DNA from: Syntrophorhabdaceae bacterium PtaU1.Bin034
GTDB taxonomy: Bacteria > Desulfobacterota_G > Syntrophorhabdia > Syntrophorhabdales > WCHB1-27
Reading direction: 5' to 3'
Assembly: GCA_002067405.1 (NCBI GenBank)
Contig: MVRP01000106.1
Coordinates: 1 to 13,122, forward strand
Length of the DNA: 13,122 nt
Both the position numbers and the translations under genes were made by a program. Below are positions 7,695-13,122 of this stretch, in pieces. The number at the start of each line of letters is the position of its first letter. Positions within the stretch are counted from its first letter, which is position 1. The notes beneath the pieces were generated by a model that was not told where the DNA came from, did no database searches, and saw nothing but the letters and a program-made list of their open reading frames with translations.

Positions 7695-7738
7695 GCATTC
7701 TGCTCTCTGCTCTTCTGATTTTCATCGTCCCTCGTCCT
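7695..7738. repeat. Further short heptamer-period runs (GCTCTCT and TCGTCCY units)
   Basis: Positions 7695-7715 hold three 7-base units close to GCTCTCT. Positions 7725-7738 hold two units, TCGTCCC and TCGTCCT. Both keep the 7-base period of the other arrays but use different units. The copy number is low, so this is weaker than the other arrays. Confidence 0.4.
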
Positions 7739-7943
7739 ATCGCAGCGGACGTCCATCGTTGCTCGGCCCTTATCCCTCGCCTCACGACGGTTTGCTACAG
7801 GAAAGCCCGACGCCGATGCTCCAATTATGTATCCGGGATAATTGTGATGATGCGGTGAGGATTATCTCATTATATGACAAAATGCCTGAGATCGCTGTTC
7901 GCGTATGATTTCATTGAGGTACAGAGTTAGCTGCAACCGATAG

Positions 7944-8783
7944 TTATATATTTCTCAACTCCTTGTCCTTAAACGTGACTTCCTGATGATAAAACGCCGC
8001 CGGTTTAGGACTATGAATCACCCATTCGGCTTCGATAACGTAATTCTCTGGGGACCACTTCGTTATTTGTAGAAATGGTACCGAAGGCAGCAGGCTAATC
8101 GGGAGCACATGCTGCGGATGAGGATGGAGAATGCCAACGATGAGAGACTTATCTGCAAAGATACTGACCAGGAGGATGGCGGATATGCTTTGTCTACATG
8201 GTTCCACAATCCCATTCCTGAACCTGAAGAAGACGGAATCTTTTAAATCTGTTGTTAAATGGGTTTTTTCGTCGACGGGTTCTCCAGTGGCTATCGGCAC
8301 GGTTATCTTTATGTCGCTTGTAAAAAACATTTCTGCTCCGAGCGGCCCCAGCAGGATGTCGGCGGCGATGTGTTCGCAGGTGATCGCCAGCACCCGGGGC
8401 ATTTTATAGCCCGACAACTGAGGCGCTTTCTCAGACGCTTTTGTCCTTAGCATGTGTGTTATCAGCCCGAATGAGCCACCAGAACCATCCTCCGGAACAC
8501 CATTGGGCCACCCCGACTGAGCAGCAACAGCTTCACCTTCAGCACACGTGACTTCGACTATGATTTTGCCGCTTTCTGTTTCGCAGAGGAAGTCGGCGCC
8601 TCCGGTCATAACATCTTCGGCAATAGCCACATCTTCAAACAGAGATCTAAGCAAAGAGAATGTCACGGCCTCAGCCCTTGCACTCTCTGGTTTGCTGTCC
8701 AAGCGGTTACAGAACAGTTCGTAATGGGACGGGTACTTCACGCTCAGGAATTTCTTATAACTCTCGACAGTTGCGACTAACAT
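7944..8783 (-). CDS. Unknown protein with PD-(D/E)xK nuclease-like pattern
   Basis: I do not recognise this protein by name. With the ATG at 8783 it is 279 residues. This start is preferred over an in-frame TTG at 8804 because AGAGAG (8795-8790) sits six bases before it. The N-terminal half resembles a restriction-endonuclease-like fold. E38 lies in a helix (RAEAVTFSLL), D64 in GGADFL, and 13 residues on comes E77 in the strand KIIVEVT, where T79 stands in place of the usual lysine. K116 in a following helix (MLRTKASEKAPQL) could supply the missing charge, as happens in some divergent members. The hydrophobic strand PRVLAIT follows. The C-terminal half has no motif I know. The gene lies 39 bases downstream of the HEPN-like gene and is probably co-transcribed with it. 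The nuclease call is inference from the residue pattern. Confidence 0.7.
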   Translation of the reverse strand: MLVATVESYKKFLSVKYPSHYELFCNRLDSKPESARAEAVTFSLLRSLFEDVAIAEDVMTGGADFLCETESGKIIVEVTCAEGEAVAAQSGWPNGVPEDGSGGSFGLITHMLRTKASEKAPQLSGYKMPRVLAITCEHIAADILLGPLGAEMFFTSDIKITVPIATGEPVDEKTHLTTDLKDSVFFRFRNGIVEPCRQSISAILLVSIFADKSLIVGILHPHPQHVLPISLLPSVPFLQITKWSPENYVIEAEWVIHSPKPAAFYHQEVTFKDKELRNI

Positions 8784-8822
8784 AATCAACTCTCTATTTC
8801 TCAAGCATATAACTTGGAACCT

Positions 8823-9755
8823 TTATATAGTTAATCGAGCATCCTTTCCTTCATTTAGCGTATCATTGTTGAGGTACTCTGGCTCTTCTAGTGCATCACA
8901 TATCTTAAACCAAATAGCGCTTGGCAGTTTCAACGTATGCAAGAGCCTCTTTTGATAATTATCTATGCAATCTTTGAGAAGCGAAAGAAGAAAGGCGGCC
9001 GGAAAGTGCAATCGAAATTGGTTAGATTCAATATAATGATTGGAAAAGATAGCGTAATAGGGCACCGTTTCCTTGAAGAACAAAGCCGGATCTATTTGAA
9101 ATCCGTAATCGTGGATCACCGCACACCGGTAGTCAGTGTACAATAGGTTGCCAATGGTATGATCCTTCAGTATCGGACCGATGGCCTCCATCGCTTTTAG
9201 GTACTTTTGAGTTTTATATGATGCGGCGGCTTCCACGAGTTGTTTGCTTAGCTCCGGTAGTTGCTGCAGATCGTTTTTTCTTCTTGGCTGGCCGGGTGCA
9301 GCACGGTAGTGCATACGAAGGATGCGCAGCACGAAACGCAAGAGCGGGGCTATATGCTCTTCTGTTACTGGCAACTCCGACTTCCATATAAAAGAGACCG
9401 CGGATGCATCTTCTATTGGGTCAAACAGGTGGAGTCGTCCTGGTTTTTGGATCATTCCTGAGAGCAACCACAGTAACCTTGCGAAATAGTCGTAAAGATC
9501 GGGCACACTCACAGACACAAGAAGGCTACGATGATTCGAGTAGCGCGTCAGAAATTTGAAAAAACTGGCCTTCTGCGTTGTCTCTTGGCAGGCTGCATTT
9601 GCAAGCGAATCAAGCCTGGCACAAACGAGAAGGATTATTTCATTAACATGCGTTTTCTTAGCAATCAGCTCTTCGACCAGACTGACTGTTGATCGGTATT
9701 CGACAAACGCGTTGGCGATCCGCTGGTGAATGCCATCTTTCGTGGTCGATTTCAT
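8823..9755 (-). CDS. Helical protein with HEPN-type R-x4-H motif, possible RNase or defence protein
   Basis: This 310-residue, mostly helical protein has no closely recognised relative. Residues ~36-70 (IILLVCARLDSLANA and FFKFLTRYS) and ~80-92 (SVSVPDLYDYF) resemble the helices of HEPN-like proteins. At 204-215, LLYTDYRCAVIH contains R210-x4-H215, the catalytic signature of HEPN ribonucleases, preceded by the common D-Y. HEPN proteins include toxins and abortive-infection and anti-phage RNases, as well as inactive binding domains. The start at 9755 follows only a weak AAAGAAA. The gene stands 43 bases or so downstream of the predicted start of a promoter that is duplicated upstream of the restriction-modification operon, and it is followed by the PD-(D/E)xK-like gene. 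It is AT-richer than the Nuo/Nfn genes. The HEPN call is probable, not certain. Confidence 0.75.
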   Translation of the reverse strand: MKSTTKDGIHQRIANAFVEYRSTVSLVEELIAKKTHVNEIILLVCARLDSLANAACQETTQKASFFKFLTRYSNHRSLLVSVSVPDLYDYFARLLWLLSGMIQKPGRLHLFDPIEDASAVSFIWKSELPVTEEHIAPLLRFVLRILRMHYRAAPGQPRRKNDLQQLPELSKQLVEAAASYKTQKYLKAMEAIGPILKDHTIGNLLYTDYRCAVIHDYGFQIDPALFFKETVPYYAIFSNHYIESNQFRLHFPAAFLLSLLKDCIDNYQKRLLHTLKLPSAIWFKICDALEEPEYLNNDTLNEGKDARLTI

Positions 9756-9777
9756 TCCATTTCTTTAGTGAACATTG

Positions 9778-9950
9778 AATATCTCAACTTGTCCTTTATT
9801 CGATATTACACCCTCTGGTAGAAAAACGACAAGGACTTTTTAATAAAAATGGAACACAATTATGAATAAAATTAATTACAAAATGGTCCTATCAGGAAGG
9901 TGATTGGTAGAGGGATGTCACGGCACGTCCCCGACGAACTGCATAGAGGC
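9778..9950. repeat. Long direct repeat, copy A (upstream of the HEPN-like gene)
   Basis: This stretch aligns over its whole length with 12624-12799, with about 28 mismatches and two single-base gaps by hand count. The longest identical block is 25 bases (9897-9921 = 12745-12769), and a 23-base block covers the -35 (9819-9841 = 12665-12687). On the minus strand it ends 22 bases before the HEPN-like start codon. It contains the promoter at 9805-9832, an AT-rich stretch upstream of it and the identical 25-base block about 65 bases above the -35. It has no terminal inverted repeats and no attC-like palindrome. Confidence 0.9.
9805..9832 (-). promoter_or_regulatory. Sigma70-like promoter of the HEPN/nuclease operon (repeat copy A)
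   Basis: On the minus strand, TTGTCG (9832-9827) and TGTAAT (9810-9805) are separated by 16 bases. The AT-rich DNA just upstream could act as an UP element. The same elements at the same spacing occur in copy B, which supports function. Confidence 0.6.
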
Positions 9951-9975
9951 CGTTCATTATGCGCTGCTTTGTGGC

Positions 9976-10012
9976 GTTAAAACAGAGGTCAGCCAAGAAC
10001 CGCTTTGTGACC
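9976..10012 (-). terminator. Weak candidate terminator after the methyltransferase gene
   Basis: On the minus strand, GGTCA (10012-10008) pairs with TGACC (9991-9987), with a short inner CAAG/CTTG pairing. A TCTGTTTTAA tail follows. The stem is imperfect and the T-run short, so this is tentative. Confidence 0.3.
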
Positions 10013-10024
10013 CATTGGCCAGAA

Positions 10025-11623
10025 CTATTGATTAACGGATTCTTTGTCCTCAGCAAACAAGCTAAGTTGTAAACCGGCTTGACGAATCCTTAGCGTCGGG
10101 ATTAAATTGGCTATCTCCGTCGCCTCCACACTTGCCAATTCGCTTGGCTCAAGCTTGTGGAGTCCTCCGCCGTAGACGCGGCCTTCACTAAAAAATCGGT
10201 CCGGCGACATTTGATTAAGCACCGTCCACACTCGGTGGAGCAAAGTTGGATCCGCTTTCATTGCCTGTTCAAGGATAGGTGTCGGATACATTGCAAGATA
10301 AACGTTAGCTACTGTAGCTACCGAGTTGTTAAGGATAAAGCGAAATGGTCTTCCGCTCTTAGTACCGCTTCGCCCAAGATAAGTACAAACGATGGGAGCG
10401 GGTGGTCGGTTTTCCTGTGCATACCAAGGCATACGATGTTGGCAGAGATAGCGTTTCTGAATACCCCCGGCTTTGCCATCCTGAAGATAAGCAAAAAGGG
10501 CAGGAAAGCGCTCGCTTATCCGCTCTTCTGAAAGCCGCGTATCGAGCAGAAAAAGTCGTTGCCTTAACAGCGGCAGTCCATTTTCATCCGCCAGCACCTC
10601 GTTGTCGGGTAAGTAACGGGGACTGGGCAGAATCGGACGGAAAAGTTCCAATGGCAAACCCCGAGAAAGGATGTTCTCGGCATCAAGGATAAAGAATCGA
10701 TTATCCCCGGTGGCTAAGCCGCGCTTGATTTGAAAGAAATCCGACAGGGTTTGGACGGTACGTTCACCACGAACATTAGCTGTCGGAAAACGCGTCCATT
10801 TATGCTCGCGAGCCAGATCGCTGGTCGGTACGTCACGTGAAAGTGCGGGGGCGAGAAGTGTACCGCCGAAGGTAAACCTGACAGTGTGATTCTTGGGTGG
10901 CGGTGACTTTTTGAACCACACAACCGCCGATGATACTAAGGCATCTCCAAATTGCACATCATTCGGGTCGAAACGGTGAATGTGCAGAAGAGTTACCTTG
11001 CTGAGAAGGTAATGTTTCATAACCTGCCCGTAGTTAACATCCATGAACTCACTTGGTATGAGCCAACCTGCGATACCATTATCGGCCATCCATGCGTGCG
11101 AAAGACCAAGGAAATGGCAATAGAGTCCTCCTAAACCACTAAGCTTCATCCCGCTCGCATGATAAGTGCGGGTCTTCAAGCGAACTTTGTCGCCATTTTG
11201 CAGGTGATGATGCCTCACATATGGGGGGTTGCAAATAATAAGATTGAACCTGGGAGAGGGCTCCTGGTGTGTAAAGTCGGCCAGCTTTATTTTTATGGAT
11301 GAGTTCACCCAAAGCTGTGAGGCTGGCCCCTCGTAATGAGGATCAATCTCGAAACCAAGGGCCTCGATAATCCTCTGCTTGGTGAAGACCATTTGGAGGG
11401 CCGAATAGAATGCGCCAGTCCCGATTGCCGGATCAAGAAAGCGCACCGCACTACCTTCTGGAAAAATGGTAGACGCATATTTGAGGATGTCAATAGCGAG
11501 ACTTATTGGGGTTGCAAACTGGCCGAGACGGTTTCTCTCGCTTTGCATCTTGAGCGCATCAAGTCTGTCTTGGAGTGCCGACCTTTGTTCTTCGAGCGCG
11601 TCGATAGTCTGGTTCGTATTCAT
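10025..11623 (-). CDS. Type II adenine-N6 DNA methyltransferase (XamI/Eco57I-type)
   Basis: This enzyme should transfer a methyl group from S-adenosylmethionine to adenine N6 in the target site and so protect the host from the partner endonuclease. It has 532 residues from the ATG at 11623. A short N-terminal coiled-coil-like helix (8-30) leads into motif X GQFATP (34-39), motif I FLDPAIGTGAF (62-72) and the catalytic motif IV NPPY (132-135). The C-terminal half should hold the target-recognition region, starting near IKRGLATGDNRFF (299-311). I chose the ATG at 11623 because it follows the endonuclease stop codon by one base, after GGGATA. Longer starts exist at 11650 (ATG) and 11653 (TTG), which would overlap the endonuclease gene. 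The position in an endonuclease-methyltransferase operon supports a real restriction-modification pair. Confidence 0.92.
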   Translation of the reverse strand: MNTNQTIDALEEQRSALQDRLDALKMQSERNRLGQFATPISLAIDILKYASTIFPEGSAVRFLDPAIGTGAFYSALQMVFTKQRIIEALGFEIDPHYEGPASQLWVNSSIKIKLADFTHQEPSPRFNLIICNPPYVRHHHLQNGDKVRLKTRTYHASGMKLSGLGGLYCHFLGLSHAWMADNGIAGWLIPSEFMDVNYGQVMKHYLLSKVTLLHIHRFDPNDVQFGDALVSSAVVWFKKSPPPKNHTVRFTFGGTLLAPALSRDVPTSDLAREHKWTRFPTANVRGERTVQTLSDFFQIKRGLATGDNRFFILDAENILSRGLPLELFRPILPSPRYLPDNEVLADENGLPLLRQRLFLLDTRLSEERISERFPALFAYLQDGKAGGIQKRYLCQHRMPWYAQENRPPAPIVCTYLGRSGTKSGRPFRFILNNSVATVANVYLAMYPTPILEQAMKADPTLLHRVWTVLNQMSPDRFFSEGRVYGGGLHKLEPSELASVEATEIANLIPTLRIRQAGLQLSLFAEDKESVNQ

Positions 11624-11624
11624 G

Positions 11625-12587
11625 TTATATCCCGAAAAGGGCAAGGTCATCAATTCTATGTTCCCACACCCAGTCTATTCCTTCAGCGGCTTCGTAGCCC
11701 AGATAGCCACTGTCGAAGTAGCCACAAAGGAAGAGGTTAAATTGCACCTTTTTCCCGTAGGTCGCACGAAGTTGAGTGATTTTCACGGCTTCCTCTTTTC
11801 GGCGCTTGTTGGTGTTCGTGAAGTCTCCTGCCGATTTTGCTTCAAAGAAGATGGGGAACCCCCGCTTCTTTGCGGCTATCGGCATTACCACTGCATCAAC
11901 AGGGATATTCACGCTCTTTGTTCCACCTTCGAGCTTTGCGGGAACGTTCGTTCTGAAGGAGAAGGTGCCCGGTACCATAGAATCAAAGCGTGTGCTGTCG
12001 CCAGTGGGCAATTGCTTATATCCGTGTGCTTCTAACCATGCCTTGATAGCTGCGAGTTGCCTCTTCTCCTGCGCATTCCGAATAATAGGGTTTGCCACAG
12101 CTCCACAAAGACGGTCTGCAACAATAGTGGCGGCCCGGTGAACTTCTGCGCCGGTTGGCGGTTCCTTACGTCCAAGCCATATGAAAATATCCGGATCCGC
12201 CATCTTCTGAATGATGGTACCGATCTTGTCCAGTTCGCGGTCGATATCCGTGGGGTTCATTTTTGGAGGGAGCTTCTTCTCGTGCTCCACGCTTTTCACA
12301 AGGTTTGTTGAAACGCCTGCAAGACCGATAAGGCGGTCTACTGCCAAAGGGGGACAGGTAGCCATACGAAGGGTTGGGAGGATTTCCGGATACTCTTTAA
12401 TAGTGCCGCCGCTAATCTTGGTCATGTTGGCAGTTGTATAAAGAGCAGCTTCCACGTCTTTTGTAGTCTGAATCCGTGTTGTGCGAAAAGCCTGCGGTGC
12501 AAATTTCATGAACCAATCGTTGTACATATCGACCGACTTTGCGATATCGGTTTTCCATCTCGCGGGCTTGTCTAGATTAACTGCCAC
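11625..12587 (-). CDS. XamI-family type II restriction endonuclease
   Basis: This 320-residue protein resembles the XamI restriction endonuclease family; the characterised XamI recognises GTCGAC. Typical family stretches are DMYNDWFMKFAPQAFRTTR (20-38), ILPTLRMATCPPLAVDRLIG (69-88) and ADRLCGAVANPIIRNAQEKR (157-176). The nuclease site is a PD-(D/E)xK pattern: P229-V-D231, then E249-A-K251 in the strand FPIFFEAK. The start is a GTG at 12587 with GGAGG four bases upstream (12596-12592). The first gene of the operon is thus the nuclease, followed after one base by the methyltransferase. No separate controller (C) protein gene is visible, so the delay of nuclease expression, if any, must work another way. 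The family call is from memory of its motifs; the specificity is inferred from the family only. Confidence 0.88.
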   Translation of the reverse strand: MAVNLDKPARWKTDIAKSVDMYNDWFMKFAPQAFRTTRIQTTKDVEAALYTTANMTKISGGTIKEYPEILPTLRMATCPPLAVDRLIGLAGVSTNLVKSVEHEKKLPPKMNPTDIDRELDKIGTIIQKMADPDIFIWLGRKEPPTGAEVHRAATIVADRLCGAVANPIIRNAQEKRQLAAIKAWLEAHGYKQLPTGDSTRFDSMVPGTFSFRTNVPAKLEGGTKSVNIPVDAVVMPIAAKKRGFPIFFEAKSAGDFTNTNKRRKEEAVKITQLRATYGKKVQFNLFLCGYFDSGYLGYEAAEGIDWVWEHRIDDLALFGI

Positions 12588-12623
12588 TCTGCCTCCACAT
12601 GTTTTGATTGTCCACCAACAAAT

Positions 12624-12799
12624 AATATCCCAGTTTGCCCTTTATTCGATATTATACCCATCGATAGAAAAACGACAAGGACTTTTTTAATAAAAAATAG
12701 AGCGTAATCGTGAACAAAATCAATTATAAAATGGTCTTATCGGTAAGGTGATTGGTAGAGGGATGTCACAGCCTATCCTTGGCGAACTGCATGGGGGCT
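12624..12799. repeat. Long direct repeat, copy B (upstream of the restriction-modification operon)
   Basis: This is the partner of 9778-9950, in the same orientation. On the minus strand it ends 36 bases before the endonuclease GTG. It contains the promoter at 12651-12678. The two copies start 2846 bp apart, and the interval holds the whole restriction-modification operon. Confidence 0.9.
12651..12678 (-). promoter_or_regulatory. Sigma70-like promoter of the restriction-modification operon (repeat copy B)
   Basis: On the minus strand, TTGTCG (12678-12673) and a perfect TATAAT (12656-12651) are separated by 16 bases. The predicted leader before the GTG at 12587 is about 57 bases. The -10 is stronger than that of copy A (TGTAAT). 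Confidence 0.7.
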
Positions 12800-12893
12800 G
12801 CAAGTTCCTTCAGGCTTAGTAATGCAAAAAAATCGATCTCTATAGCCTGTCTCTTTTCAGTGCCTGGCCTTTATGTTCCCTATCGTAAAACCT

Positions 12894-13122
12894 TCATCGC
12901 GAATTTCTCCCGGTATGGCGCACCCCATCATTTGTAGACCTGAGAGTGTAAGCTATGCGATTGCCCTGTGTCCTGTATGCGTCGTCAATAGTGGTCTCGC
13001 GGGACCGGAACAAATCATCACTTTCCGGTATGTTTTGCTGCCGAAGTAATCTTGCTTCCGCCTGTCGGTGTGTTTCCAAGGTGCCATCGAACAATATATG
13101 CGTTACAGGGACGCCAAGCTTA
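12894..13122 (-). CDS. Unidentified reading frame, C-terminal end (5' partial)
   Basis: A minus-strand frame is open from the window edge to a TGA at 12896-12894, about 75 codons. It begins KLGVPVTHILFDGTLETHRQ and later has ETTIDDAYRTQGNRIAYTLR. The composition is plausible for a real, charged protein, but I recognise no family. It would be in the same orientation as the restriction-modification operon and upstream of it. The 94 bases between it and repeat copy B (12800-12893) show nothing I can name. It could also be non-coding. Confidence 0.35.
   Translation of the reverse strand, partial: KLGVPVTHILFDGTLETHRQAEARLLRQQNIPESDDLFRSRETTIDDAYRTQGNRIAYTLRSTNDGVRHTGRNSR

Larger units (their letters stand above)
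7555..7943. other. Gene-free stretch between convergent operons
   Basis: I see no credible gene here. The stretch holds the heptamer arrays at 7613-7643 and 7695-7738. It also has a 7-bp inverted repeat, CAATTAT (7822-7828) with ATAATTG (7838-7844), which has no T-run and no clear role. Base composition changes across it: GC-rich codons to the left, visibly AT-richer genes to the right. This marks the likely edge of the accessory region. Confidence 0.6.

Noticed and set aside
9778..12799. Direct repeats as integron attC sites or insertion-sequence ends
   Set aside because: They lack the imperfect palindrome and GTTRRRY core of attC sites and have no terminal inverted repeats. No integrase or transposase gene is present.
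12752..12937. Plus-strand frame of about 60 codons starting inside repeat copy B
   Set aside because: It begins at a TTG with no ribosome binding site. Comparison of the two repeat copies in this frame shows mostly amino-acid-changing differences, and copy A runs into unrelated sequence.
13107..13122. Window end ACGCCAAGCTT resembles a cloning-vector polylinker with a HindIII site
   Set aside because: Only 11 bases match, and they lie within an open reading frame. This may simply be the natural sequence at the window cut, so I do not claim vector.

Overview
The window looks like a bacterial chromosome segment from an anaerobe. A Desulfobacterota-like organism (the old Deltaproteobacteria, for example a syntroph or sulfate reducer) is my best guess. 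The basis is a soluble NuoEFG-type/NfnAB electron-transfer operon and intergenic arrays of 7-base tandem repeats of a kind I associate with that group. This placement is inference; no rRNA or taxonomic marker is present.

Layout. (1) Positions 2-286, plus strand: the 3' end of a ComM/YifB-type Mg-chelatase-like ATPase gene. (2) 287-696: a gene-free stretch with two heptamer repeat arrays, a candidate sigma70 promoter and two small inverted repeats. (3) 697-7467, plus strand: five genes, each overlapping the next: NuoE-like, NuoF-like, NuoG-like, NfnA-like and NfnB-like. Together they encode a soluble, iron-sulfur- and flavin-rich oxidoreductase that probably links NAD(H), NADP(H) and ferredoxin, plausibly by flavin-based electron bifurcation. 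The operon ends at a strong bidirectional hairpin terminator (7517-7554). (4) 7555-7943: gene-free, with more heptamer repeats. (5) 7944-12587, minus strand: a visibly AT-richer accessory region that converges on the Nuo/Nfn operon. It holds two operons. One is a XamI-like type II restriction endonuclease followed at once by its adenine-N6 methyltransferase. The other is a protein with an R-x4-H HEPN ribonuclease-type motif followed by a protein with a PD-(D/E)xK nuclease-like pattern. (6) 12588-13122: the promoter region of the restriction-modification operon and the 3' end of an unidentified minus-strand reading frame that runs off the window.

The most unusual structure is a direct repeat of about 175 bp (9778-9950 and 12624-12799, roughly 83% identical by hand alignment). 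It lies just upstream of both minus-strand operons and carries a matching -35/-10 pair in each copy. This suggests that the restriction-modification operon and the HEPN/nuclease operon share regulation and act as one defence-type cassette, or that one arose beside a duplicated promoter module. No integrase, transposase, tRNA, rRNA or CRISPR array was seen.
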